DNA of 64,000 bases from JBBQED01 sp038320345. Its GTDB lineage: Bacteria; Bacteroidota; Bacteroidia; AKYH767-A; OLB10. The DNA lies in the NCBI GenBank assembly GCA_038320345.1, contig JBBQED010000004.1, forward strand, positions 124,001 through 188,000, in the 5' to 3' direction. The notes beneath the pieces are model-generated. The model searched no databases. It worked only from the letters and a program-made list of their open reading frames with translations, and had not been told where the DNA came from. The translations under genes were made by a program, and so were the position numbers. This document shows positions 16,909 to 26,010 of the stretch, piece after piece. Positions within the stretch are counted from its first letter, which is position 1. The number at the start of each line of letters is the position of its first letter.

Positions 16909-18162
16909 TTATTTAGGAATTTGCATACTCCAACAATGAAGTCCACCTCCGTTGTGGTTAGTTTCGGTTGTATTTATCTGGTAGATTTTTCTTCCAGGGA
17001 AATACTGTTGTAATATTTGTTTTGCTCTTTCATCTTTTACTTTTGATGATTCTGGTTTTCCTTCTAACCAGTATTTAGACTCAAATACAGTTTTATTTGT
17101 AATCAAAAAATTCAGGTAGCTACTTGAAGGAACAAAATGGACAGTATCTCCAATTGAAAAATCTTTTTGATTTTTCAATATTTTATAAGAGATTGATTTT
17201 ATCTCATTATTGACACTAGTTGTGTCCAACGCAAAAGTCATATAATTATCGTAAGGAACCGGCATTTTAACAATTGTAAAAGGTTTTCCATCTTGGTCGG
17301 TGGAATTTTTGAGAATTTGAAAATTTATTTTCATTCTTTCAAGTGTGATTTTTTTAACCGGGTCATTTTCTGCTTCTGCCGAATCAGGAAACGAAATTAG
17401 AATGGTACTATCGTTTACAAAACGACAAAACTCATCTAAGTGCCCATTCACTCCGATGCCAAAGTAATTTGATACGATCTGTGTTGCATTACCGGAAGGA
17501 TCTTCTGCAGCACCTTCTTTCAGCCAGATTATTTTCTTTGCATTTAGTGTTTTCTTAAGCTCCGCTTCCTGCAGCTCCATTGTCATGTTGGGGTTACGAT
17601 GCATGTTCACCGACTCTACCTGCAGGATAGTGCCTTTTCCGTTTGTTTCAATGGCACCTCCCTCATTAACCATAGTAGAAGAGATTACAGGATTTGGAAA
17701 AGTATTGCGCATCACTTTTACATAAGCAGCCCTACTTATTTTATCTTCTTCCATAAATTCTTTAGCTTTCGGTACTAAATACCAACCGTAAGCATTCCAT
17801 TGAAAATTTACCAGTTGTTTTTCACCCGCCTCGTTTTTCATAAACAAGATACCGTCACGCTGTGCATACCAGAAGTCTTCTGAAGAAGTTATAAAATAAA
17901 CACTATCTACAATTGCACCTGCATCGGCAAGTTTCCTGCGGTAAGTTTCTTTCATAGTATCAACTACGAGGCAATACACTTTCATTTCCCTGCTTAGTTG
18001 TGTTGCCATTTCAAAACAGGTAGTATCATCCAGTCCACCAACAATAACTCCCGATTGGTTTTCCCATTCAGCTGGAAGATAAAATTCGGTTTTGCTTTCA
18101 TGTTTACATGAGCAGAAAGCAGTCAGTAGAGTAAAGCAAAGTAATGAGTTAAGTATTTTCAT
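16909..18162 (-). CDS. agmatine/peptidyl-arginine deiminase family lipoprotein
   Basis: 417 residues from the ATG at 18160-18162, which gives a lipoprotein signal (LLTAFCSC); the in-frame ATG at 18237 adds 25 unlikely residues. The body fits the PAD_porph/agmatine deiminase fold: YLPAEWENQSGVIVG near the N-terminus, a central GHLDEFCRF, and the C-terminal NGGGLHCWSMQIPK with the likely nucleophile at Cys410. Family members hydrolyse the guanidino group of agmatine or C-terminal peptidyl-arginine to release ammonia. The lipid anchor points to a periplasmic or surface role, away from polyamine synthesis. Confidence 0.8.
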   Translation of the reverse strand: MKILNSLLCFTLLTAFCSCKHESKTEFYLPAEWENQSGVIVGGLDDTTCFEMATQLSREMKVYCLVVDTMKETYRRKLADAGAIVDSVYFITSSEDFWYAQRDGILFMKNEAGEKQLVNFQWNAYGWYLVPKAKEFMEEDKISRAAYVKVMRNTFPNPVISSTMVNEGGAIETNGKGTILQVESVNMHRNPNMTMELQEAELKKTLNAKKIIWLKEGAAEDPSGNATQIVSNYFGIGVNGHLDEFCRFVNDSTILISFPDSAEAENDPVKKITLERMKINFQILKNSTDQDGKPFTIVKMPVPYDNYMTFALDTTSVNNEIKSISYKILKNQKDFSIGDTVHFVPSSSYLNFLITNKTVFESKYWLEGKPESSKVKDERAKQILQQYFPGRKIYQINTTETNHNGGGLHCWSMQIPK

Positions 18163-18282
18163 AATTGTTTCTCTTTTGTTATAACTGTTTGTGTTAGCAT
18201 TGTTGGGCAATCGGAGCGTTAAGGTTGCCGATTCCAAATAATCTGCGGTAGTAGTCGTCTTGTTTTTTCAGCATTTTTTTCC

Positions 18283-19260
18283 TTAACTTATCGTCATTTT
18301 ATTGTATTTATTACGGTATTCTATTGGTGTTAAACCAGTGATTTTTTTAAATAAGTCTCTGAAAGCTTTCGTATCAGTGTAGCCAACGTCATACATAACT
18401 TCTGTTATATTTTTACGACTCGATTCGAAACTACGTTTAGCAGCTTCAACTTTGACCCTTTGAATATATTGGATGACGGTGTTACTTGTGGCATTTTTAA
18501 ATCTACGTTCAAATGTTCTTCTGCCAATAAAAAATTTGTCTGCTAATTCATCTATAGTAAATTTATCTTGGATATTGGCTTCGATAAATTCTTGTGCCTT
18601 TTTTATTTCAATATCAGTATGATGTTTTTGACCCGTAAACATTGCAAATGCCGATTGACTTTCTCTATCAATATCGATGGCGAAAAACTTTGAAGCAAGT
18701 ATGGCAGTTTCTCGATCCGTATATTTTTCTAATAAATACAATAATAAATTCCACAATGAATTTGCTCCGCCGCTGGAATAGAGATTTCCTTCATCTGTTA
18801 TTACAGATCCATCTACAATTTCCACTTCAGGGTAGCGTTCTTTAAACTCGTTATAATAAGCCCAATGTGTTGAACACTTCTTTCCATTTACTAATCCTGT
18901 TTCTCCTAATAAAAAAGCGCCAATGCACAAACTTGCCACTTCACTTCCGCTATTGTGCATAGCTTGAATCCAAGGAATAGCTTTCTGATTGGCTTTAAGT
19001 GCAATACCTATATCACCATATAAAGCAGGTAGAACCACTAAATCAGTTTTTGTAACATCTTCTATAAGACGATTTATTTTGATTCTGTATTCTCCATCAT
19101 TGGCTTCAACGAAGTTGTTCAACCCCACATACTCCACTTCAAACAAAGGCTCTTTTCCACTAGCTTGTAAAAACTGGTTCGCAGATGTAAATAAACGATA
19201 CGGTGGACTTATCGCTTCTATTACTGCATTTTCAGGAACATAAACAGATATTTTTTTCAT
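18283..19260 (-). CDS. GlxA-type transcriptional regulator (DJ-1/PfpI domain plus AraC HTH)
   Basis: 325 residues. The N-terminal part (about 1-195) is a DJ-1/PfpI-like domain with the elbow ASLCIGAFLLGETGLV, and the C-terminal part (about 220-320) holds the two AraC-type helix-turn-helix motifs ending GLTPIEYRNKY. Such regulators usually sense small metabolites and activate nearby genes. It is divergent from the VOC gene at 19411, which it may regulate. Confidence 0.9.
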   Translation of the reverse strand: MKKISVYVPENAVIEAISPPYRLFTSANQFLQASGKEPLFEVEYVGLNNFVEANDGEYRIKINRLIEDVTKTDLVVLPALYGDIGIALKANQKAIPWIQAMHNSGSEVASLCIGAFLLGETGLVNGKKCSTHWAYYNEFKERYPEVEIVDGSVITDEGNLYSSGGANSLWNLLLYLLEKYTDRETAILASKFFAIDIDRESQSAFAMFTGQKHHTDIEIKKAQEFIEANIQDKFTIDELADKFFIGRRTFERRFKNATSNTVIQYIQRVKVEAAKRSFESSRKNITEVMYDVGYTDTKAFRDLFKKITGLTPIEYRNKYNKMTIS

Positions 19261-19410
19261 TGACTATGGAGCAAGGTTTCCCTGCAAAAATAAAACATTC
19301 CTTTGTCATAATCAACCCCCAAAGTTGTCATTTATACCACTCACTTCCTTCGGATAATCGATGCAAATTTGTAAAATAAAATTTAACCAAATTATTTACA
19401 ATTTTCAAAA

Positions 19411-19818
19411 ATGAAAAAACAAATCTTTATCAATTTGCCAATTGCAGACTTAAAAAAGTCGATGGCATTTTACACACAACTTGGGTTTACAAATAATCCT
19501 CAATTTACAGATGAAAACTCTGCCTGTATGGCTTACTCCGAAGAAATTTTTGTAATGCTATTGACACATGAGAAATTTATTGAGTTTACAAAAAAGAAAA
19601 TTGCTGACACAAAGACTACTGCTTCAGTAATTAATTCCTTAGCTGTTGAAAGCAATGATGCCGTAAATAAATTTATGACTGCGGCTTTAAAAGCTGGTGC
19701 TACAGAACCTAATGAAGCCAAGGATTACGGGTTTATGCAACAAAGAAGTATGGCTGATTTAGATGGACATCTTTGGGAAGTATTGTACATGGACTTAAGC
19801 AAATTTCCTCGAAAATAA
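19411..19818 (+). CDS. VOC family (glyoxalase-like) protein
   Basis: 135 residues with the VOC pattern: IFINLPIADLKKSMAFYTQL at the start and DLDGHLWEVLYMD near the end. The expected metal-site Glu is in WEV. It resembles lactoylglutathione-lyase-like proteins of unknown substrate. First of a plus-strand set of small genes after the GlxA-type regulator. Confidence 0.85.
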   Translation: MKKQIFINLPIADLKKSMAFYTQLGFTNNPQFTDENSACMAYSEEIFVMLLTHEKFIEFTKKKIADTKTTASVINSLAVESNDAVNKFMTAALKAGATEPNEAKDYGFMQQRSMADLDGHLWEVLYMDLSKFPRK

Positions 19819-20000
19819 AACTACTCCTCTTGGCCCATCTAATAACAAATGTATATGACCTGATGGAAATGTTAGAGTAATTGCAAAGCGCAATTGATCT
19901 ATAAGGAGTGTTTAAGTAATCCTGAGTTAGAAAAAAATATGTATTCAACTTTCAAGTAAATAAAATTGGGTATAGAAAAATTAATTAACGTCTAAATAAA

Positions 20001-20429
20001 ATGGAAATAATAGAATTTTCAATAAAAATTCATGCATCCAAACAAAATGTTTGGGCTTCCTTATGGGATGAAGCTAATTACCCGAAATGGACCTCCGTTT
20101 TTGGAGAAGGAAACAGAGCCATTGGCGACTGGAATGAAGGAAGTAAAATTCATTTCATAGCAAAAGATGGTGGTGGTCTATTTAGTGTCATTGAAAATAA
20201 AGTAATTTATGAGCAAATTATTTTTAAGCATCTTGGCGAATTGAAAAACGGAGAAGAAATCATTAACGAATGGGCTGGTGCTAAAGAAAAATATTTCTTA
20301 ACTGAAGTGGGTAACACTACCGAACTAAAAGTTGAAATGGATATCAAAACAGCATACAAGGATTACTTTATCGATACTTTTCCTAAAGCCTTACAGATTG
20401 TAAAACAAATTTCCGAAAACAATCAGTAA
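20001..20429 (+). CDS. SRPBCC family (AHSA1/START-like) protein
   Basis: 142 residues with the helix-grip layout: EFSIKIHASKQNVWASLWDEANYPKW at the N-terminus (conserved VW and W positions) and a long C-terminal helix ending FPKALQIVKQIS. It probably binds a small hydrophobic ligand in the cytoplasm. Its stop lies 4 bp before the next start, so it is in an operon with the VOC and DoxX genes. Confidence 0.82.
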   Translation: MEIIEFSIKIHASKQNVWASLWDEANYPKWTSVFGEGNRAIGDWNEGSKIHFIAKDGGGLFSVIENKVIYEQIIFKHLGELKNGEEIINEWAGAKEKYFLTEVGNTTELKVEMDIKTAYKDYFIDTFPKALQIVKQISENNQ

Positions 20430-20433
20430 TTAA

Positions 20434-20853
20434 ATGATAAACATTAACTCGTACTTAAGCTTTAGTGGAAACTGCCGTGAAGCGATGACCTTTTACAAAG
20501 AATGTATTGGCGGAGAACTCATATTTCAAACCATAGGAGATTCCCCAATGAACCATACGATGCCACAACAAATGAAAAACAGTATTTTACATGCTACTTT
20601 AATAAATGGTGGAGTTATAATAATGGCTTCTGATTTGGTAAACGAAAATGGATTAACGAAAGGCAATGCTGTTTCTTTAATGTTGAATTGCAGTAGTGAA
20701 ACCGAAATTAGATCTTGTTACAAAAAACTTTCGGCAAATGGCGCAGCTCATCATCCTTTGGAAGATACATTTTGGGGTGCTGTATTTGGTGACCTTACTG
20801 ACAAATTTGGCAATCATTGGTTACTCAACTTCACAAAAAATAATAAGAAATAA
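20434..20853 (+). CDS. VOC family protein, PhnB-like
   Basis: 139 residues. It has the PhnB-type opening INSYLSFSGNCREAMTFYKE, the middle GGVIIMASD, and the closing FWGAVFGDLTDKFGNHWLL. PhnB-like proteins are metal-free VOC proteins without a known reaction. It overlaps no neighbour but sits tightly between the SRPBCC and DoxX genes. Confidence 0.87.
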   Translation: MININSYLSFSGNCREAMTFYKECIGGELIFQTIGDSPMNHTMPQQMKNSILHATLINGGVIIMASDLVNENGLTKGNAVSLMLNCSSETEIRSCYKKLSANGAAHHPLEDTFWGAVFGDLTDKFGNHWLLNFTKNNKK

Positions 20854-20865
20854 AAAATAGTTGAA

Positions 20866-21249
20866 ATGAAAAAGACAAAAACTCTATACTGGATTTTCAC
20901 TGGATTAATATCTTTAATGCTTTTTGGCTCAGCCATTCCTGATGTGTTAAGTTCTGAAATTGCGGTTAAAGGGATGCACACTGATTTGGGTTATCCGATT
21001 TATTTTATTCCATTTATCGGAGTTGCTAAAATATTGGGAGTAATTGCTATTATAATTCCCGGATACCCACGAGTTAAGGAATGGGCATATGCTGGACTTG
21101 CTTTCGATTTAATTGGAGCTACCTACTCCATTATTGCAATTGGTGGAACACCTGATCAATGGGGCTTTATGGCAATACCTTTAATTTTACTAAGTCTTTC
21201 TTATATTTACTATCATAAAAAATTGCAAGCAACTTTATTTAACAATTAA
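20866..21249 (+). CDS. DoxX-like membrane protein
   Basis: 127 residues with four membrane helices (about 7-25, 45-65, 72-92 and 98-115) and the DoxX-type segment YFIPFIGVAKILGVIAI. Family members are linked to thiosulfate:quinone oxidoreductase or to redox stress in other bacteria, but most are uncharacterised. In the same run as the VOC and SRPBCC genes. Confidence 0.83.
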   Translation: MKKTKTLYWIFTGLISLMLFGSAIPDVLSSEIAVKGMHTDLGYPIYFIPFIGVAKILGVIAIIIPGYPRVKEWAYAGLAFDLIGATYSIIAIGGTPDQWGFMAIPLILLSLSYIYYHKKLQATLFNN

Positions 21250-21264
21250 GCAACTAAAAAAAAT

Positions 21265-21723
21265 ATGGCACAAATTAATCCCCACATTAACTTCAACGGA
21301 AATGCAGAAGAAGCTTTTACGTTTTATAAATCAGTATTTGGCGGCGAATTTGCAAAGATCATGCGTTTCAAAGATTTATCTAGCCCGGAATTTCCTGTAT
21401 CAGAAAATGAAGCAAATAAAATAATGCACATTGCCTTGCCCATCGGAAAGAATATTCTCATGGCCAATGATGTTCCAGAAATTATGGGACGAACAAACGA
21501 GCATGAAAACAGAAGCAAAATTGTAATTAGTGCCGAAAGTAAAGAAGAAGCAGACAAATTATTCAACGGACTATCAGCAGGCGGAGAAATTGAAATGCCT
21601 ATTGATGACAGTCCCTGGGGTTCCTATTTTGGCATGTTTAGAGATAAGTATGGAATTGAATGGATGATCGATTTTGACGCAAAGTTCCATAGCAATAATG
21701 TCACTGAAAAAACATTGGGTTAA
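21265..21723 (+). CDS. VOC family protein, PhnB-like
   Basis: 152 residues with NPHINFNGNAEEAFTFYKSVFGGEF at the start and SPWGSYFGMFRDKYGIEWMI near the end, the usual PhnB-like pair of motifs. It is the last gene of the plus-strand set; a strong terminator follows. It differs from the copy at 20434 enough that recent duplication is unlikely. Confidence 0.88.
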   Translation: MAQINPHINFNGNAEEAFTFYKSVFGGEFAKIMRFKDLSSPEFPVSENEANKIMHIALPIGKNILMANDVPEIMGRTNEHENRSKIVISAESKEEADKLFNGLSAGGEIEMPIDDSPWGSYFGMFRDKYGIEWMIDFDAKFHSNNVTEKTLG

Positions 21724-21755
21724 TATTAATCAACTTAACTAAAAAATTATTTCGG

Positions 21756-21795
21756 AGTGCTCAGATTAATTCTTCTAAAAATTAATCTGAGCACT
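21756..21795 (+). terminator. terminator after the VOC/DoxX run
   Basis: A perfect 16-bp stem, AGTGCTCAGATTAATT with its complement at 21780-21795, around CTTCTAAA, followed by TTTGT. Confidence 0.85.
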
Positions 21796-21858
21796 TTTGT
21801 CTATCATTACATCGCTTTTACTTTCATGAATAGTGATCGAATTTAACAAGAATAGGAT

Positions 21859-22146
21859 TTATCTGATTAATACCAGCTGACTATCTTCAATTCCAATTAC
21901 CCAATGTTTTACCATGGGTTCAATACGATAATAATCTCCTGGTTTCATATTTTCCTCTGCTCCTTTTTCGTTTTCAAAAAGAACATTTCCACTAACACAT
22001 AGCAACATCGCTGGGACTTTCGTAATATGTTCCTTTAATTGCGCTTCCTTTAACAACTGGATAGCATTCAACACTCCTTCTCCGCCTTTAAAAAGCGCAG
22101 TTGCAGAAACTAATTTTTCTTCCGGATGTAAGTCTTTAATATTCAT
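21859..22146 (-). CDS. cupin domain protein
   Basis: 95 residues forming one small cupin barrel: LKEHITKVPAMLLCVSGNVLFENEK, then MKPGDYYRIEPMVKHWVIG. Two histidines (HITK and KHW) are candidate metal ligands. Such single-domain cupins often tune stress responses, but no substrate can be named. It is divergent from the nos operon leader, so both could share the intergenic regulatory region. Confidence 0.8.
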   Translation of the reverse strand: MNIKDLHPEEKLVSATALFKGGEGVLNAIQLLKEAQLKEHITKVPAMLLCVSGNVLFENEKGAEENMKPGDYYRIEPMVKHWVIGIEDSQLVLIR

Positions 22147-22230
22147 AGATAAAATGCTTTTTTAAAATCGTCATTGAATCTTGTGAAAAAAAAATGACTT
22201 TACAAATTTCATCAATAAAATCTATAGTTC

Positions 22231-22254
22231 ACATATAATCGAGCAATTATATGT
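22231..22254. promoter_or_regulatory. 8+8 inverted repeat upstream of cupin and nos operon
   Basis: ACATATAA and TTATATGT are perfect inverted arms with an 8-bp spacer, between the divergent cupin and cytochrome c genes. It could be an operator. The arms are AT-only apart from one base each, so chance is possible. Confidence 0.4.
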
Positions 22255-22344
22255 TTAATCACATTTGAGTAGAATCCCTGATAAATATCACAATTTCAAA
22301 TTTTAATAGATGATGTTTGTCAACAAAGGGAGTTAAAGTGATTA

Positions 22345-22364
22345 CTTATGATCACAATCATAAG
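22345..22364. promoter_or_regulatory. Crp/Fnr-type operator upstream of the nos operon
   Basis: CTTATGAT-CACA-ATCATAAG has perfect 8-bp arms with a 4-bp centre. It resembles the Fnr/Dnr layout (TTGAT-N4-ATCAA) and lies 48 bp before the cytochrome c start. A near-identical palindrome lies 51 bp before the fasciclin gene at 30444. Confidence 0.7.
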
Positions 22365-22412
22365 ATTCAGGAAGTAATACTGGCAATTTTACACCTGATC
22401 AAAAAAACGACT

Positions 22413-22901
22413 ATGAAAACTCTTTCTATTTTAACATCCATCATTATCGCAATGGCCATGACTTCTTGTGGTGGCAGTTCTGATAAACCAGCAGAAGAAC
22501 CTACTACACAAGAAACTTCCTCCCCAACAACTAATGACCCGAGTTCATATGATCCGAAACGGGGTGAAGGGAAATTTACAGAGGAGATGCTTTCCTTAAC
22601 GGACAAAATTGATGAAGCAAAAGCAAAAACTGGAGAAAATCTAGCAAGTGTAAAATGTACTTCTTGTCATAAAGTAACAGAAGAAAAACTTGTTGGTCCT
22701 GGTTGGAAAGGTGTTACTAGTCGCAGGACTCCAGTATGGATCATGAATTTTATTACGAACCCTGATCCGATGATTAACAAAGACCCGCAAGCACAAGCGA
22801 TGTTAGAAATTTGTTTGGTTAGAATGCCAAATCAGAATTTAGCAGACGATGAAGCCCGGAGCATTCTAGAATACATGAGAAAAAATGATGGACTTAAATA
22901 A
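22413..22901 (+). CDS. c-type cytochrome lipoprotein of the nos operon
   Basis: 162 residues from the ATG at 22413; an earlier in-frame TTG at 22317 would cross the operator. The lipobox is AMTSC (Cys19), then a low-complexity linker rich in Pro, Thr and Glu to about residue 48. One class I cytochrome domain follows, with CTSCH at 82-86 and a likely Met ligand in VRMPNQNL. Small cytochromes in this place are thought to donate electrons to clade II NosZ from the membrane or periplasm. nosZ follows by 23 bp. Confidence 0.9.
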   Translation: MKTLSILTSIIIAMAMTSCGGSSDKPAEEPTTQETSSPTTNDPSSYDPKRGEGKFTEEMLSLTDKIDEAKAKTGENLASVKCTSCHKVTEEKLVGPGWKGVTSRRTPVWIMNFITNPDPMINKDPQAQAMLEICLVRMPNQNLADDEARSILEYMRKNDGLK

Positions 22902-22924
22902 TACCTGTTTATACTACCTAACCT

Positions 22925-24913
22925 ATGAAAAATAAATTTAAAATTATTGCAATTGCGAGTTTATCAATTACATTAACGCTGCATTCCTGCAAACCAAAGA
23001 ATACCAGTAATGCGGTAAGTGGCGATGCGGCTGCTAAAGCTTATGTAGCACCCGGAAAATATGATGCATTCTATAATTTTGTAAGTGGAGGCTTCAGCGG
23101 ACAATTAAGTTGTTATGGATTACCGAGCGGAAGACTACTTCGTGTGATACCTGTATTCTCAGTAGATCCAGAAAAAAGCTGGGGATACAGTGAAGAAACT
23201 AAACCCATGTTGAATACCTCACACGGATTCGTTCCTTGGGACGATCTACATCATACAGAATTATCACAAACAAACGGTGAAGTCGATGGACGATGGGTAT
23301 TTGGAAATGCTAACAATACTCCAAGAGTAGCGCGCATTGATTTAAAAACATTCCGAACTGCAGAGATCATTGAGCTACCCAATAGTGCAGGAAATCACTC
23401 TTCCCCTTTCATTACTGAAAATACAGAATATGTAGTTGCTGGGACGCGTTTTAGTATTCCACCCGATGATGTAAACGGCGATGTACCCATCAATACCTAC
23501 AAACAAAATTTTAAAGGTTATATAAGTTTTATCAGTATCGGAAAAGAAGACGGGAAAATGGATATCGCATTCCAGATTCAATGTCCAGGTGTTAACTTTG
23601 ATCTGAGTCATGCTGGTAAAGGAAAATCAAACGGTTGGTTTTTCTTCTCATGCTACAATACTGAACAAGCAAATACTTTATTAGAAGTAAATGCATCTCA
23701 AAAGGACAAAGATTTTATAATGGCGGTGAATTGGAAAAAAGCAGAAGAATACTTGAAAGCTGGAAAAGGAAGGAAGCAAGCTGTTCGTTATGCTCATAAT
23801 ATTTACGATGAATCTACACATACCGCGAAATCAGAAATCAGAACGGAAGTTACAGTTCTCAATTCAAAAGATTTACCCGACTTATGCTATTTTATTCCTT
23901 GCCCCAAATCTCCTCATGGCTGTGATGTTGATCCAACCGGTGAATATATTGTTGGGAGCGGAAAACTAGCTGCGCTAATCCCGGTATTTAGCTTTGATAA
24001 AATTCAGACCGCTATTGCTAACAAAGAATTTGACGGGGCTTTCGATGGTATACCTGTGATTAAATATGAATCCGCGCTCTATGGTGAAGTTAAAAAACCC
24101 GGACTAGGGCCACTACATACAGAATTTGATGGCAAAGGAAATGCATATACCTCATTCTTTGTATCTTCAGAAGTAGTGAAATGGAATATTAAAGATTTGA
24201 AAGTATTGGATCGTGTTCCTACTTTCTACTCAGTAGGACACTTGTGCATACCAGGTGGAGATAGTAAAAAACCATTTGGAAAATATCTAATCGCTTATAA
24301 TAAAATCACTAAAGATAGATTCCTACCTACAGGGCCGGAACTGGCACAGAGTGCACAAATCTTTGATATCAGCGGTGATAAAATGCAAATGATTCTTGAC
24401 TTCCCAACTATTGGTGAACCTCACTATGCACAGGCCGCACCAGCAGAATTGATTACAAAGAATCAGGTTAAAATATTTAAAATTGAAGATAATAAACATC
24501 CTTATGTTTCTAAAGGAGAAGGTGATACCAAAGTAGTGAGGGAAGGAAATAAAGTGCATGTTTATATGACTTCTATCCGTTCACATTTCGCTCCTGATAA
24601 TATTGAAGGTGTTAAGATGGGAGATGAAGTATATTTCCATGTAACGAATCTTGAACAAGATTGGGATGTGCCTCATGGATTTGCTGTTAAAGGAGCACTT
24701 AATGCTGAGCTATTGATAATGCCTGGTGAAACATCTACGCTTAAATGGATTCCAGATAGAGTTGGAATTTTTCCAATGTACTGCACAGATTTCTGCAGTG
24801 CTTTGCATCAAGAAATGCAGGGTTATGTAAGAGTGTCACCTGCTGGAAGTAATGTTCCAATCTCTTTTAGTGTTGGTAAAAATTCTTCAGATCCCAACGC
24901 ACCAATTAAATAA
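22925..24913 (+). CDS. nosZ: nitrous-oxide reductase, clade II type
   Basis: 662 residues. The N-terminus is a Sec/lipoprotein signal (LTLHSC, Cys22), not a twin-arginine one, as expected for clade II. The seven-bladed propeller carries CuZ histidine motifs: WDDLHHTELS (His109, His110), SPHGCDVDP, LGPLHTEFDG and GEPHYAQAAP. The C-terminal cupredoxin has the CuA site with His584 and Cys620, Cys624, His628 and Met631 in YCTDFCSALHQEM. It reduces N2O to N2. All visible metal ligands are present, so it should be active. Confidence 0.97.
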   Translation: MKNKFKIIAIASLSITLTLHSCKPKNTSNAVSGDAAAKAYVAPGKYDAFYNFVSGGFSGQLSCYGLPSGRLLRVIPVFSVDPEKSWGYSEETKPMLNTSHGFVPWDDLHHTELSQTNGEVDGRWVFGNANNTPRVARIDLKTFRTAEIIELPNSAGNHSSPFITENTEYVVAGTRFSIPPDDVNGDVPINTYKQNFKGYISFISIGKEDGKMDIAFQIQCPGVNFDLSHAGKGKSNGWFFFSCYNTEQANTLLEVNASQKDKDFIMAVNWKKAEEYLKAGKGRKQAVRYAHNIYDESTHTAKSEIRTEVTVLNSKDLPDLCYFIPCPKSPHGCDVDPTGEYIVGSGKLAALIPVFSFDKIQTAIANKEFDGAFDGIPVIKYESALYGEVKKPGLGPLHTEFDGKGNAYTSFFVSSEVVKWNIKDLKVLDRVPTFYSVGHLCIPGGDSKKPFGKYLIAYNKITKDRFLPTGPELAQSAQIFDISGDKMQMILDFPTIGEPHYAQAAPAELITKNQVKIFKIEDNKHPYVSKGEGDTKVVREGNKVHVYMTSIRSHFAPDNIEGVKMGDEVYFHVTNLEQDWDVPHGFAVKGALNAELLIMPGETSTLKWIPDRVGIFPMYCTDFCSALHQEMQGYVRVSPAGSNVPISFSVGKNSSDPNAPIK

Positions 24914-24929
24914 TTTGAATGATTGAAAC

Positions 24930-24961
24930 GAGGGAGTAGAAAAATTTCTGTCTGCTCCCTC
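24930..24961 (+). terminator. hairpin between nosZ and the nosL fusion gene
   Basis: GAGGGAGTAGA pairs with TCTGCTCCCTC (11 bp, one wobble) around a 10-base loop, then TTTATATT. It lies 17 bp after the nosZ stop and 25 bp before the next start. It may protect the nosZ transcript 3' end or reduce expression of the maturation genes. Confidence 0.6.
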
Positions 24962-24986
24962 TTTATATTCCTAACCCACTTTCATT

Positions 24987-26009
24987 ATGAATAATTCTAT
25001 TAAAGAAACCGGAACGTTGACTCGAGTATTGCTTTTTGCAGCCAGTATTTTCCTCTTGGTTTCTATTTTCACGCCAATATGGATTATTGAACTTAGTGCA
25101 CCACAATATCCCGAAGGTCTTGCCTTAAAAATCTATTCTAATAAATTAGGTGGAGAGGTTGAAATAATCAATGGGTTGAATCATTATATTGGAATGAAAA
25201 CCTTACATGCAGAAGAATTTATTGAATTTACAGTTTTACCATATATTATTGGAGCTTACGCTCTTGCTTGTTTACTTGTGCTGTTTTCAAAAAAGAAGAA
25301 AATGCTTTACTTTCTTTTTGGAGCATTAGTAATTTTCGGAATTGTTGCTATGGCTGATTTCTGGAGATGGGAATACAATTATGGTCACAATTTAAATCCC
25401 AATGCTGCGATAATTGTACCTGGTATGGCTTATCAGCCTCCATTGATTGGATACAAACAACTACTTAATTTCGGTGCTTATTCCATTCCAGATATTGGGG
25501 GTTGGCTAATTTTAGGTTCTGGAATTTTATTGATGATAGGAGTATTACTTGAAACTGGAATATTACACAAAAGAGCAAATAAAATGGCTTTTAAAGTTGT
25601 GTTATTGCCAATAATATTACTTTTTAATTCTTGTGAAAATAATAAACCTGAAGCCATTCATTACAATTCCGATAATTGTCTGTTTTGCGGAATGACAATT
25701 AGTGATCCTAAATTTTCTGCAGAAATTGTAACTGCTAAAGGACGAATATTAAAATTCGATGACATTATTTGTTTGCATAATTACAACACTGAAAATAAAG
25801 ATAAACTTTCAGGCGCTCAGTACTTTGTATCCGAGTATTCAGGAAAAAACGACCTTCAACCCGCAGAATCTTGTTTGTATACCGTTGGTGGTAATTTAAA
25901 AAGTCCAATGTCGGGTAATACTGCTGCCTTTATAAATAGTGATAGTTGTAAATTTTATACCGCGAAATACCAATCAGAAATTATAGGATGGGCTTCTATT
26001 CTTAAATAA
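24987..26009 (+). CDS. nosL: membrane protein fused to NosL copper chaperone
   Basis: 340 residues in one frame. Residues 1-195 form a membrane protein with about four spans (13-33, 83-100, 107-125, 172-190) of the kind usually encoded between nosZ and nosL in Bacteroidota. From Met200 (ATG at 25584) the sequence reads like an independent lipoprotein NosL: signal MAFKVVLLPIILLFNSC with Cys216, then the copper site CLFCGM (231-236). NosL delivers copper for the CuZ centre of NosZ. Either the genes have fused or Met200 is also used as a start. The next gene follows after 1 bp. Confidence 0.85.
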   Translation: MNNSIKETGTLTRVLLFAASIFLLVSIFTPIWIIELSAPQYPEGLALKIYSNKLGGEVEIINGLNHYIGMKTLHAEEFIEFTVLPYIIGAYALACLLVLFSKKKKMLYFLFGALVIFGIVAMADFWRWEYNYGHNLNPNAAIIVPGMAYQPPLIGYKQLLNFGAYSIPDIGGWLILGSGILLMIGVLLETGILHKRANKMAFKVVLLPIILLFNSCENNKPEAIHYNSDNCLFCGMTISDPKFSAEIVTAKGRILKFDDIICLHNYNTENKDKLSGAQYFVSEYSGKNDLQPAESCLYTVGGNLKSPMSGNTAAFINSDSCKFYTAKYQSEIIGWASILK

Positions 26010-26010
26010 G

